In this document: in pieces, positions 34,251 through 44,716 of the stretch
Layout of the letters: each line of letters starts with the position of its first letter
How positions within the stretch are numbered: the stretch's first letter is position 1
Source of the DNA: Hyperoodon ampullatus
Lineage: Eukaryota > Chordata > Mammalia > Artiodactyla > Ziphiidae
DNA: 64,000 bases
NCBI GenBank assembly: GCA_949752795.1
Contig: OX457061.1
Coordinates: forward strand, 32,616,425-32,680,424
Reading direction: 5' to 3'
Notes under the pieces: generated by a model
The model's input: the letters and a program-made list of their open reading frames with translations, nothing else
Database searches by the model: none
What the model was told of the DNA's origin: nothing
Made by a program: the position numbers and the translations under genes

Positions 34251-34329
34251 TACCTCAACTGTGTTTGCCAGTGGCTAATTAGAGGTGATGGTACAAGCTA
34301 ATTGCTAAAATTTTTCAGAAACATGAAAA
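34251..34329 (+). repeat. Local duplication, copy B
   Basis: Partner of 32821-32900. It carries ggctaattagaggtgatgg and acaagctaattgc, giving two homeodomain-like TAATT sites. Flanks on both sides are unrelated to those of copy A. Confidence 0.85.
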
Positions 34330-35439
34330 GTATTTATTTTGGGAGGAGGGGGAAATTACAGTTCCATCTTTGGCAGCAGAGGGATGCATTGTGATTTTAA
34401 CAAATGGTGTGGCCGCTGGTCCTAAAGAGTTCAGGATCAGTTTAATATGCAGAGTGACTGGCTGACAGTGTGGACCCGGGAGCTGAGATGCTATTGTTGC
34501 TCCAGATACCCCGGAACACGCAGGCTATAGTGGGCTCATGCTTTGTGTGGCTTTACATCCCCATGGCTTGGATTTGGTCCCTGAGGACTTTTTCTCTCTT
34601 GTAACCCTTAATCATAGCCGGATGGGGAAAACCATAGGGGTGGCAAATTGAACCGGGTTCATCTGGGATGTCAGAGATTGGCGAGACCAGCACAGATGGG
34701 CTCCAGGTGATAAGAAAAAGTGCAATCTGTAGGTAAAGAGTAGACTTCAAAGAGCAGAGGATAGTTATTTGACAGTAGAACACAAAGACAAGGGATTCAG
34801 GAGAGGCAATGCTTAGAAATTCAGGAAGGTAACCCTGGGAAGTCTGACAACCAATAACCAAGGCTTGTACCCTAGAATGGGGGTCATGATTGAGACTGGC
34901 CCCTAGGGAAGAAGAAGGTAGAAGGTGGGGGAAGAGAAGAATCAAGGTTGGTCTCAAACACAAAGAGTACCCTAGCAGTAAGAGAGATGATGCTGAGTCC
35001 TTGAGAACAGAAGTTGGATAACTCACTCTTGATCCAGACAGCTACCTTTACAGCAACCTATACTTCGTGATATTTTGTTGGGTTGAGCAGCATCCAAAGC
35101 GCTCAGCATCCATTCCCACTCCTGGTGCGCCTTCCCATTCAGAGAAGGCTGGAAATAGACATTACAGATCCGTGGCTCGCTTGCAGCTAGGGTTTGCCAT
35201 ACAAATTAGATTCTGCCAATTGGATGGGCTCATGCCAGATTTGAGTGGGGGAAGTGAAGTGCAGACCAGTTGCCTGCTGTCTTTACTGCTTCTCCAGGCA
35301 AGAAAGATCATGGGGATATACAACTGTGGCAGCCCTGAGAATGCACTTCCCACTTCTCCACTGCGAGACTGGCATCCACCCAGCACCCTGCTGCTGTGCT
35401 CTGAAATCAACCATCACATTGTCACATTCATCCCCGGAA
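34330..35439. other. Unassigned sequence, about 1.1 kb
   Basis: A 157-codon minus-strand frame (34553-35026) lacks recognisable features. No repeat family is assigned. Confidence 0.4.
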
Positions 35440-35620
35440 GCCACACTTCCCATGGGCTGGGAATTATCTCATTTTATTTCATTCTCACAATGAAGCAGGT
35501 CTTCTTACTACTAGCCCCATTTTGCATTTAAGGACATTGAACTTAAAGAGATTATGTAATTTCCCTAGCGTCACAAGACTAGTGAAGGGTAGGTCCTCCT
35601 GCCAGATTTATTATGCATGT
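35440..35620 (-). repeat. MIR SINE fragment, antisense
   Basis: Contains gggaattatctcattttatt, gccccattttgcatttaagg and aagagattatgtaatttccc. Confidence 0.6.
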
Positions 35621-35793
35621 ACCATGTACCACAGGCCAAGCTAGAGCCAACAGACAGGTTATTTCACACGCTCCTCACTGTAAAGGCATTGCCAGAACCA
35701 GGAGTTCAGCAGGGGTGGGCTTGGCTTAAATGGTTCTGATTAAGAAAGCTTCATTGTTGCATTTTTCAATGTTGTTGTCGTATCTATAATAAT

Positions 35794-35980
35794 TAGGATT
35801 GCTAGATAAAATACGGGATACCCAGTTAAATTTGAATTTCAGATAAACAATGAATAATTTTTTAGCATAAATATTCCCAAGGCAATATCTGAACACATTT
35901 AGACTAAAAAAATGATTTGTTGTTTATCTGAAATTCAGATTTACCTAGGTGTCCTGTGTTTTTGTTTGTCTAATGAGTCT
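35794..35980. mobile_element. Palindromic MITE (hairpin)
   Basis: The arms at about 35825-35862 (taaatttgaatttcagataa, acaatgaataattttttag) and 35905-35945 (taaaaaaatgatttgttg, tttatctgaaattcagattt) are reverse complements. Outer parts include gctagataaaatacgggata and cctaggtgtcctgtgttttt. This is a known mammalian palindromic MITE type; I do not name the family. Confidence 0.78.
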
Positions 35981-36099
35981 AACAATTAACAAACCCCTTC
36001 CAAACAGAGGGAATGTTGTCCAAAGCCACGATGCAAAGTGAATTTCTAAGCATTGCCTAAGGAGCAGAGCCAGGAATTCTTAGAAGAAAGATAACAATA

Positions 36100-36345
36100 A
36101 CAACAATAGCTGATTTATTGGACACCTTTCTACTTGGCAATAACTTTCCTAAGGCCTTTCATGTAATAACTCACTCTAACCTCACAACGAGCAATGTGGC
36201 AGGCATTACCATTATTCCTCTCTCACATACAACTGAGACAGAGAGAAGCCTGCCCAAGGACAGCTGGCCAGCAAGCCGAAGGGCTGGAACTCCAGCCATG
36301 GTGGTCAGTTCCCGATCCTGGATGCTTAACCAATACCCATTCGCA
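36100..36345 (-). repeat. MIR SINE, antisense
   Basis: Order: ttattggacacctttctact, cctttcatgtaataactcac, ggcaggcattaccattattc, cccaaggacagctggccagc, tggatgcttaaccaatac. Nearly full length. Confidence 0.75.
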
Positions 36346-36765
36346 TAGTCAGCAAGGCTCAATTTACCAAATTAGACAAGGAATATCCAACTCAGGTTGA
36401 CACAAACGTTATAGATTCCCTTGTCATTTGTTCTTTTCCAGTTACCCCCAATCTAGGCTTCATCTCCCTAACTGGTGTCATACCCATTCTCTCCTGGTCT
36501 GGCAGCAATCTAACCAGAGACTGTATTTTTACACTACAATTTTCTTTTTAAAAAGTATTGTATGTTTACCTTTTGAAATTCTGAAATACAAAAAAGAAGA
36601 GGGAAAACTTTTTTATAGAAAGTATGAAGAAAGTTAAAAGCAACTTTATTTCCATTTTTTAGCATGCTATAAAGTCTTGCCTTCCTTTAGACACACATAT
36701 GTTCTTCTAATTTGTTTTTTTAGACAATATCTGAATCATACCATATACAGTTTTGTGGCTTCAAT
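36346..36765. other. Unassigned AT-rich sequence
   Basis: Could contain decayed L1-like text at about 36700-36765 but I cannot support it. Confidence 0.35.
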
Positions 36766-36800
36766 GAACATTGAACATTGAACATTGAACATTGAACATT
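36766..36800. repeat. Tandem 7-bp repeat, five perfect copies
   Basis: The unit gaacatt is repeated exactly five times, then gt and a partial sixth unit (gaacat, 36803-36808). Confidence 0.98.
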
Positions 36801-36838
36801 GTGAACATATCCTCTTTCCCACAAGTGGTCTTTGAGAA

Positions 36839-37191
36839 TGCTATGGACTGAATTCTATCCCCCCAACATTCGTATGTTGACGTCCTAACCCCCAATGTGA
36901 CTGTATTTGGAGTAAAGAAGTAATTAAGGTCAAATGAGGTTGTAAAGTGGGGCCCGAATCCAATGGAATTTGTGCATTTATAAGAAGAGATACCAGAGAG
37001 CTCCCTCTCTCTGCCTTGTGAGGACACAGCAAGGCAGCCATCTGCAAACCAGGGAGAGAGCCCTCACCAGAAATCGACCGGGCTAGATCTTGATCGGGGA
37101 CCTCTAGCTTCCAAAAGTGTGAGAAAATAAATGTCTGTTGTTTAAGCCACATAGTCCTTGGTATTTTGTTATGGCAGCCTGAGCTAATACA
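36839..37191 (+). mobile_element. MLT1-type (ERVL-MaLR) solo LTR
   Basis: Full order of MLT1: tgctatggactgaattctat, cctaacccccaatgtgactg, gtaattaaggtcaaatgagg, tttataagaagagataccag, ccttgtgaggacacagcaag, gaaaataaatgtctgttgtt and an end at gctaataca. A 5-bp duplication gagaa flanks it at 36834-36838 and 37192-37196. Confidence 0.93.
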
Positions 37192-37380
37192 GAGAACATG
37201 GGTTTTTCAGAACTATAATACTCTATCTGATGGAAAAACAAAAATTTATTCAACATATTTTCTTATGCTAATTCTGTAAACTATTTCCAAATTTGCACTT
37301 TTCACAAGTAACACATATTATAAGTAATCTTTCTAGCCTCTTCACCTTAGGAAAAATTTCTAGAGGCAGAGTTAGTGGTA

Positions 37381-37492
37381 GGGTGATAGACTGTCTCAGT
37401 TTGCCCTGGACTGTCCTGTTTTTGCACAGACAGCCTCACATCCAGGGAAACCCCTGAGTTCTGGCAAATCAGGACAGTTGGTCACTATACCC
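37381..37492. mobile_element. Palindromic MITE, same class as 31223-31344
   Basis: The left end agggtgatagactgtctcag and right end caggacagttggtcactata form imperfect inverted repeats with the 'agggtga..' type end. It contains ttgccctggactgtcctg. More diverged than the other copy. Confidence 0.65.
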
Positions 37493-38175
37493 TTGGGTCA
37501 ATAGCAATGTACTTTCCAAAGCCTTCTGACATGTACTGTTGGATCACCCACCAGACATGTGCCAATTTCCACATCTACCATATAAGAGGTTTCCCTTCTG
37601 AGGTATAGAACCTTATCTGTAATTTACATTAACATGCTTCAGCATAGATAGGAGAAATATGAGGTATAAATTAAAAGTAGTCTATACCCTAGAAATGGTT
37701 AATTAATATGTGAAGTACCCTAATCATGAATCCATATTGCAGAGGTAGCTGGTTAGCATTTGAAAGACCCTAATCAGGAGCCTGCACTCCAACTCCAGTG
37801 CCTGCTACAAGCACCGTGACAAGTGCTTGCTTTAAATACCACTACCTGAAGCTGCATATTGAGCTTGTTAATTAGCATAAGGAATATTAGAAATAATGTT
37901 TCATCAGTGAAATGCAAGCTATTCAAGAATCAATCTGCCTTGCATTAACAGATATTTTGAAAAATCTGGTATCAAAAACCAGCAACCTTGGGAGTAATAC
38001 TTTACACCTTTGGAGTGATACTCTAGGTCAAGAACTCCATATGATCCCATCACCCTTACATTTATCAGAGGATCACAGAGGTTTGGAAATGGGGTGCCTT
38101 TTGGGGTTATCACAGTGATTAAGGGGTAGTGGATGGGGTGGATGGGGAGGATGTCTAGCAGAATTCAGCGCCTGG
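37493..38175. other. Unassigned AT-rich sequence with homeodomain-like sites
   Basis: The 37690-37900 part has ggttaattaatatgtgaagt, ggttagcatttgaaagaccc and gcttgttaattagcataagg. Two stretches containing 'accctaatca(t/g)ga' (37720-37732 and 37768-37780) suggest an old tandem duplication of about 50 bp. No gene is supported. Confidence 0.4.
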
Positions 38176-38179
38176 GTCC

Positions 38180-38258
38180 AGGGTTGCTAAACTTCCTACA
38201 ATGCCCAGGAAAGTCCAACACCCAAAATGCCTGGGATGCTGGAGAAGTTTAGCCAATG
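38180..38258. mobile_element. Small hairpin, possible MITE
   Basis: The arms gttgctaaacttcc..cccagg and cctggg..agaagtttagcc are near reverse complements. It is short and unnamed. Confidence 0.45.
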
Positions 38259-39023
38259 AGCAGAACCTTGTGGCATTTTTGCCTCAAAGTGAACCTTCTA
38301 GGTTGGAGAAGCCCAAGGACAGAGGGTCCACACTTCAGTGAGCTTACAAAGCACATTGACCAGTCTTTGTGTCTGTTTTCCGTTATCGTGTTGGGTTTTT
38401 GTTTGTTTCTTTCTTTATTATTTTGTTGTTGTTACATGTGGTTGAATTTGGTCCAAGACCTGCTAGTATTGTCACACATCACCTAGAAGTGAGGTTTAGA
38501 GGAGGAGACCTACTGACTTCACGGACCTCTAATCATTGGAAACCATGAACATTCAACAAAAAAGAAGCTGCTCATGGTTGGCAGGCAAATCAGCCAAGGT
38601 CAGGTCACAAAAACGGGTATCTTTAATGTCTGCTTTAATATGTCAGTATCCCTTTTAGTGCTCTTAAATACCAAGAAAAATGAAATGCGATGAAAATAAA
38701 GCTGGTAAGTTCCTCTGTTTTATTTAAAACAATGCATAAGGCATAATTGTCTGATGCTACTGTTTACTGAAAAATATGCCAGATGAATGCGACAGTGTGC
38801 ATATGTGCATTCTCCTTGGTAAATCCAGTTATACACGTGCCCATCTTGTTTAACTGATGGCCCAGCTTTAAATTCAGTCTTCAAACAAGCTGAGTGAAAC
38901 TCAGAAGCAACGCCACTGCTGGTAGGTAAGATGCCCCCACAAAGAGAGGTCTTCCCCACCACCACTACCGCCACCAAAGACAGGCAGCAGAGGCTCATGT
39001 GGATGAGGGCAAGTCCCCTACGA
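38259..39023. other. Unassigned sequence
   Basis: T-rich at about 38395-38435. No supported element. Confidence 0.4.
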
Positions 39024-39375
39024 CAGTGAATCTCAAACCCAACAGGGTATCCAAATCCACTGGAGGGCTCCTTAAATCACAGATCACTGGGTCCCATGCC
39101 CAGAGATACTGATTCAGGAGGGCTGAGAATCTGCATTTCTAACAAGCTCCCAGATGCTGCTGATGCTCCTGGTCCGGGGACTACTCTGTGAGAACCATTG
39201 CTCTGGTTCTCATCCTTGGCTGTACATTAGAACCAGCTTTTAAACCAATCAAGACCCAGCCACACCCCAAGATGACTGTGTCAGAATCTCGGGGGTGAGG
39301 CCCTGGCCCCAGGATTTTCTTTAGCCTTCCTTAGGGAATTCCAGAGTAAAGCCAAGGTTGAAAACTACGCTTCTA
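39024..39375. mobile_element. Two adjacent MER5/MER20-type hAT MITEs
   Basis: The first spans about 39024-39200 (cagtgaatctcaaacccaac ... tgtgagaaccattg). The second spans about 39190-39375 (ttctcatccttggctgtaca ... agccaaggttgaaaactacg). Both show the family's palindromic ends and internal 'actgggtcccatgcccagag'-like text. Confidence 0.65.
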
Positions 39376-39439
39376 GAAGGAGGCCAGAGTCAAGCTATAT
39401 CCAGCTTGGAAGTCCCAAGCTCGATAATATCAGCAGTAA

Positions 39440-39675
39440 TAATAATAACAATAGATGCTCTTTATTACCTCTGACTGTATGCCAAGTTCTGCCCTAGGCC
39501 TCCTTTAAGCATTTTAATTAATCTGTACAATAACCCTATGAAATTGGTATCTTTGACCTTTTTCTTAACAGATGAAACTCAGACTCTGAGAGGCCAAGCA
39601 GCTGACCAAGGAAAAAAGTGGTGCATTCAAACCCAGGAGGATGTGATTTCAAAATCCATCTTTCTTAACGACCAC
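39440..39675 (-). repeat. MIR SINE, antisense
   Basis: Order: tgctctttattacctctgac, gccaagttctgccctaggcc, tacaataaccctatgaaatt, gatgaaactcagactctgag, then caaacccaggaggatg. Confidence 0.72.
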
Positions 39676-39750
39676 ATAATGCTTCCTCCTGTCATCCAAT
39701 CAAAGGGGTAGGTGGAAGCCAGAGCGAACATGAAGGATTAAAAAGGGGAA

Positions 39751-39872
39751 AAGGGAATTCCCTGGCGGTCCAGTGGTTAGGACTCCGTGCTTTCACTGCC
39801 GAGGGCCCGGGTTCAGTCCCTAGTTGGGGAACTAAGATCCCGCAAGCCAGGCAAAAAAAAGCGGCGGGTGGG
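39751..39872 (+). mobile_element. tRNA-derived Bov-tA/CHR-like SINE
   Basis: A compact SINE with gggaattccctggcggtcca, gtggttaggactccgtgctt, cgagggcccgggttcagtcc and actaagatcccgcaagccag, then a short A-run. A possible 8-bp duplication aaggggaa lies at 39743-39750 and 39873-39880. It differs clearly from the CHR copies elsewhere. Confidence 0.85.
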
Positions 39873-39880
39873 AAGGGGAA

Positions 39881-40461
39881 CAAACCTAAGAGGACTTGAG
39901 AAGAGGAGAAATGAGCGAACAAGAGGAGGCTGGGGCAGTTCTAGAGGTGCTGCCAATGCCTAGGATGCAACCTTTGGTCATCCTCTTATAGACCGCAGAC
40001 AGATGGGGTCCATTCGAAGGGCCTCAGTGCACAGGACGTAAAGGAACAATGACGGGATGGTGATCTTTACACCCCGACACCCCACGTTCCAGGTCAGGTA
40101 GAGACATCTACAGAGTTGATGCCAGAGTCAGCAGGGGAATATCCAGGTGACCTCGTTCCCTGCCCACAAGGAGAGTGAGGACTTCACGCAGCCTGGATAG
40201 GGGTGAGGGGGCAGACGTGGGTTCATGACTTTAAAGGAGGTCTGGGATGAAAGGATGTGAACTGGGTCTGGGAGCCTTCGGGAGAGAATGGGAGTTGGCA
40301 TCTGGAGACTGCCGGGTTCCCCCCATGCCCAGAGTCTGGGAGCCTTCAGGGAGCTAAACCGGCCCCTGAGCACCATGGGCAGTGCCCCTCGAATCACACA
40401 AGTGGGAGGGCCTCGGAAGCTTTTCTCCTCGTGAGGCTCCTACGTTCCGGCTGCCTGCAGT
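39881..40461. other. Unassigned sequence
   Basis: No repeat or gene is supported. The sequence is GC-richer at 40200-40450. Confidence 0.4.
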
Positions 40462-40650
40462 TGTCATGCATCTTCCATCACAATGGACCTGCACCTGGTT
40501 GCAATTAGAGTCACTTGGAAATGTTTATGATGGCAGTGCTCAGGCCCCTCACCCATAGAGTATCATTTAATTGGTCTGGGGTTAGGTCCAAGCACCTTTT
40601 TTTTTTTTTTTTAATGTTCCCCAGGTAATTCTAATGGGCAGCCATGTTCT
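40462..40650. mobile_element. MER5-type hAT MITE
   Basis: Contains caattagagtcacttggaaa, atttaattggtctggggtta and ccccaggtaattctaatggg. A T-run at 40599-40613 sits within it. Confidence 0.7.
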
Positions 40651-40721
40651 AAGATATCCATAATTTACTTTAAAATACCTCAGCACAGACAGTGTGGTGT
40701 TATTACATTTTTGGATTAAGC

Positions 40722-40900
40722 CAGTAGTTCTTGACCTGGGCTGCATGCTGAAGTCACCTGGGCATCTTTAAAAACACCGGTGCCTGGATGCCACCTCCAG
40801 CGAGTCTGATATACTTGGTCTGCAAGTGCAACATCAGCATCAATGGTTTTAAAATTTCCTCCAGGTGACGCCTATAGGTGGTCAAGGATGAGAACCACTG
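40722..40900. mobile_element. MER5-type hAT MITE with target site
   Basis: The ends cagtagttcttgacctgggc and atgagaaccactg are inverted repeats. The flanks gattaagc (40714-40721) and gatcaagt (40901-40908) match at 6 of 8 positions, consistent with a decayed 8-bp hAT duplication. Confidence 0.8.
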
Positions 40901-40908
40901 GATCAAGT

Positions 40909-41509
40909 TCTAGCCCAGAAACTGATAGTATACTGAAGTGTGCAAAGTTCGGGGGTGGTCAAATGACATTCTAATCCAGATACTCTTTCTTCAGGAGTAG
41001 CCTATCTCAATCAAAAACAAGTGCTTTGCAAATTAGCATACTGGACATCAAAAATGAGTTTTATGAAATAACATGAGTATTACAAATCGGCTCTCACTGG
41101 TGAAATTACAGTTATAGAATATATATGTATTGACTAGTAATATTTTAGAGACACTTCCTACCTTTGCATGAATAGGGTAGGAGAATCCAGTGAGGCCAAT
41201 ACCTTTAATCTTAGGGATATTATATTAGGGATATTACGTTAGGCATATATTAGGGATATATTGCCCTAAGCTAAATCTCTTAAGTGGTTCCATGTTCAGC
41301 AATGAATCCTCAAAGATTCTGCCTAATGCCAGCTGTATGGGTGACAGGAGCACTGTCTTTACATCAAATGAACCTTTGATGCTAAGTGTTGATTGCGCAC
41401 CTAAGAGCAGACTTCCTTAAGCTTACAGAACAGGTCATATGATTTCGGTGGCGGGGCGGGGGGTGTAATAGCTCGCTTATAAGCATTTAGTTAGTAAATG
41501 TATGTACAT
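40909..41509. other. Unassigned sequence with imperfect short repeats
   Basis: About 41213-41262 holds imperfect copies of 'ttagggatatta'. No other element is supported. Confidence 0.45.
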
Positions 41510-41625
41510 CTAGCAGAATTTGCATATGTCCAAACTCATCAAATTGTATACATTAAATATGTGCAGATATGTGCAGTATTTTGTACATCAATTATACCTC
41601 AATCAGGCTATTAAAATTATCATAT
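41510..41625 (+). mobile_element. L1 3' end fragment (L1M-like)
   Basis: Contains ccaaactcatcaaattgtat, cattaaatatgtgcagat and gtacatcaattatacctcaa, typical of old L1 3' ends. No target-site duplication is visible. Confidence 0.7.
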
Positions 41626-41824
41626 AAAGACCTTTCCACTCCCTTCCAAAAAATTAATTAGTTAACTAACATTGCCATATCTTAAAAAAACCCAGATGTG
41701 TTAGTGAATTTGAAGAAGTATCTAACTCACGCACCCACCCCAGGGCAGCCCTGATGGCTGTCAGCTCAGAGCTGGCCTGGCTCTAACAGGAAACCCGTGC
41801 TGTTCTCCTGTTGAACACAAACAG

Positions 41825-41885
41825 GGCCACTCTGACTGTGGTGGGTGAGACAAAAAAAAAAAAAAAAAAAAAAAAGGCCACTCTG
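41825..41885 (+). mobile_element. 41-bp poly(A) micro-insertion with target-site duplication
   Basis: A 17-nt sequence actgtggtgggtgagac (41835-41851) is followed by 24 A (41852-41875). The pair is flanked by a perfect 10-bp direct repeat ggccactctg at 41825-41834 and 41876-41885. This is the signature of LINE-mediated insertion of an extremely 5'-truncated polyadenylated RNA. The donor is too short to identify. Confidence 0.75.
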
Positions 41886-42230
41886 GAACCGTGTCTGAGC
41901 GCAAAGATAGGAGCACAGTCCAAACCACAAAAATGGCCAAGCATCCCGCTTACCCTGCTAATGGAGTGACTGGGGCCTCTTCATCCATTCCAGCTTTAGC
42001 CCCATTATTTTCTCACCTCAGAGATAAAACTTACTAGGCTACTCAACCACAGAATAGTCCCTCCTTCTTTCTGATAGCACCCAAACCAGAGCAAAACCAT
42101 GCTTCTTGAACTCTCGCCCAAATCACCCAACATAAACCCAGATTCTAGGACCAGCCCTTCCATAACCTCCTTACTGAGACCCTCCAAGATTCCCCATTTT
42201 GTTCTGTTCCCCTTGTTGCAATGAACCAAA
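41886..42230. other. Unassigned sequence
   Basis: No repeat or gene is supported. Confidence 0.4.
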
Positions 42231-42833
42231 TGCATTCTTTTTCTATTCTATGTTACTGCATAATAAATCACCATAAATTTAGAGGCTTAAAAATAGGAGA
42301 GATGTATTATTTCATAGTTTCCCCGGGACAGGAGTCTGGATGGTTAGCTGGGTCCTCTTCTCAGGCTCTCACAAGGCTGAAATCAGGGTGTCAGCTGGGG
42401 CTACATTCTCATCTGCAGCTTGGGGGTTTTCCAAGCTCATTCAGATTGTTAGCAGAATTTGGTTCCTCCTAGTTGCAGGACTGAGGTCCTGTTGTTCTTG
42501 TTGGCTATTGGCTGCTGACCTGGGGTCATTTTCAGCTTTGAGAGGTCACTCCCACATCTTAGCCACATGGGTCCCCTCCATAGGCAGTTCACAACATGAT
42601 TGTGATGCTGTATGAGCTCCCTGATGTTTTACCTTCTCTGATGAGTTCACCTGATTAGATTAGGCCCACCCAGGATAATCTGCCTTTTGACTCATTAGCA
42701 ACCTAACCATGGGAGTGACATTCCAACATATTCACAGGTCCCACTTAGATGGAGGGGGGAGTAGAGGGGAGGGGGAATGATACAGGGCTTATTCACCGGG
42801 GGCAGGAATCTTGGGGGGCATCTACCTATCACA
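42231..42833 (+). mobile_element. ERVL-like solo LTR, family not named
   Basis: Begins with ttactgcataataaatcacc and aaatttagaggcttaaaaat, has gtctggatggttagctgggt, caaggctgaaatcagggtgt and ttcacaacatgattgtgatg, and ends ggcatctacctatcaca. Flanking ccaaa (42226-42230) and ccaag (42834-42838) form a near-perfect 5-bp duplication, supporting these ends. Confidence 0.75.
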
Positions 42834-42838
42834 CCAAG

Positions 42839-43231
42839 AAACACTTTTCAGCTCTCATTTTCTATCAAAATGAACCTAAGACTTGTGCACAAGCAGACTA
42901 CATCAAGTCACTTCATAACACCAGGATGGGAGACCATGGGTCAGACTTGCCAGGAGACTTTATTGAGCTGCATCCAAACAGTCTGGGTGAATCATTCCCC
43001 TTTTTCAATGGCAGAGACATTGAAAGCCTCTTCAACCAAAGGCAGGTAGAGCTTGATACCCAAGGGAGTAAAAAGAAGCCTATTTGCTCAGTGACCTAGT
43101 CACCATATTTAAACTGCTTTTTAAATGGTGTATTCCCAAACGATACCAACTTTACCCGTTTACTTAAGTTAACCCTAAAGAATATTCTTCTTGAGTATAT
43201 TCAACAAATATTAATATTTTCTGTTAGATAT
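42839..43231. other. Unassigned sequence
   Basis: Open in more than one frame over 42840-43100, but without recognisable protein features. Confidence 0.4.
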
Positions 43232-43245
43232 AAGAATGAAGAGCC

Positions 43246-43460
43246 GGGCTTCCCTGGTGGCGCAGTAGTTGAGAGTCCGCCTGCCGATGCAGGGGACACG
43301 GGTTCGTTCCCCGGTCCGGGAAGATCCCACATGCCATGGAGCGGCTGGGCCCGTGAGCCATGGCCACTGGGCCTGCGCGTCCGGAGCCTGTTCTCTGCCG
43401 CAATGGGAGAGGCCCCAACAGTAAGAGGGCCGCGTACCGCAAAAAAAAAAAAAAAAAAAA
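43246..43460 (+). mobile_element. CHR-type SINE, short form
   Basis: Head gggcttccctggtggcgcag, B-box acgggttcgttccc, and a 22-bp A-tail ending at about 43462. A perfect 14-bp target-site duplication aagaatgaagagcc lies at 43232-43245 and 43461-43474. A young copy. Confidence 0.96.
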
Positions 43461-43474
43461 AAGAATGAAGAGCC

Positions 43475-44104
43475 CTTCTCCCCTTCTATTAGAAGCAAAG
43501 AATACTTGCTAAGTGAGCAAATAAATGGTATTTTCATTATCTACAATTTTGAGCACCTCCTGCCCCATGAGTCCAATTTAAATTATCCCTTTGGCAGAAA
43601 ATACAGAATGGTTGGGGACCTGGAATTCACATCCAATTGAAGTATCTCTACGAACTACAACAGGTTGATTTTCCCGAGGAGGTGTCCCTATGACCCCAAT
43701 TATCCTTTAATTTGTGTGAATTCTCCAATTATCTTCTTTTAGGCTTTTACTCAAATTATCTGGATTATTCATTTATTCATTTTTTGAATAAATATGTTTT
43801 GAGCACCAACTATAGGCTAGGTTCTCAGTATGGAGATCCAGCAGTGGACCATAGGAAGTCCTCCCTCATGGAGTTTTCAATACAGCAGAGACACAGATGT
43901 TCAACAAAAAATCCAAAAATTAATATGTAATTACAAATTCTGATGACTATTAGGAAGGAAAAGAATAAGAGAAAAAACCATGTGCTTGTGATAGTTACAG
44001 TAAATTTGAAGTGAAAATTGTGAGTTTGGACATTTTCTCTTTTCTCCTATCTCTACAAAGATTGTTTAGGGAATATGCCCAATAAAATAAAATCACTATC
44101 GCAA
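43475..44104. other. Unassigned, with an old-repeat fragment
   Basis: About 43768-43950 contains widespread old-repeat text (attcattttttgaataaata, gagcaccaactataggctag, ctccctcatggagttttcaa). The rest is not assigned. Confidence 0.4.
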
Positions 44105-44206
44105 AGAGATGTCTGCACTTCCATGTTCACTGCAGCATTATTCACAATAGCCAAGACATGGAAACAACCTAAGTATCCATCAATGGATAAATGGATAAAT
44201 AAAATG

Positions 44207-44233
44207 TCACACACACACACACACACACACACA
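44207..44233. repeat. (CA)n microsatellite
   Basis: An uninterrupted AC run inside the L1 3' region. Confidence 0.97.
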
Positions 44234-44532
44234 AATATTACTCAGCCATGAAAAAGAAGGAAATTCTGCCATTTGGAACAACATGGATGGAACTTAAGGG
44301 CATTATGCTAAGTGAAATAAGTCAGACAAAGACAAATACTGTATGATCTTACTTATATGTGGAATTTTAAAAAGCCAAACTCATAGAAACAGAATAGAGT
44401 GGTGGTTGCCAGGGCTGGGGGGTGCTCAAAATGGGGAGATGTCTGTCAAAGGGTACAAATTTCCAGTTACAAGATGAGTAAGTTTTGGGAATGTAATGCA
44501 TAGCATGGTGACTATAGTTAACAATACTGTAT

Positions 44533-44534
<2 letters not shown>

Positions 44535-44567
<33 letters not shown>
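44535..44567. repeat. (CA)n microsatellite
   Basis: A second uninterrupted AC run in the same L1, about 33 bp. Confidence 0.97.
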
Positions 44568-44571
<4 letters not shown>

Positions 44572-44716
44572 AATTATGTGAGTTTATAGATGTGTTAAGT
44601 AACCTAATTGTAGTAACCATTTTGCAATATATAAGTGTATCAAATCGTCACACTGTATACCTTAAACTTACAGGATGTTATGTGTCAGTTACACCTCAAT
44701 AAAGCTGGAAAAATAG

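Larger units (their letters stand above)
44105..44716 (+). mobile_element. L1 LINE 3' end
   Basis: Contains gatgtctgcacttccatgtt, cagcattattcacaatagcc, ggaacaacatggatggaact, tgctaagtgaaataagtcag, gcatggtgactatagttaac and a 3' end acctcaataaagctgg. Two (CA)n tracts interrupt it. It is 5'-truncated and inactive. Confidence 0.92.

Noticed and set aside
34553..35026. 157-codon minus-strand open frame with hydrophobic stretches
   Set aside because: The hydrophobic look comes from purine-rich plus-strand DNA read in reverse; no recognisable membrane protein.
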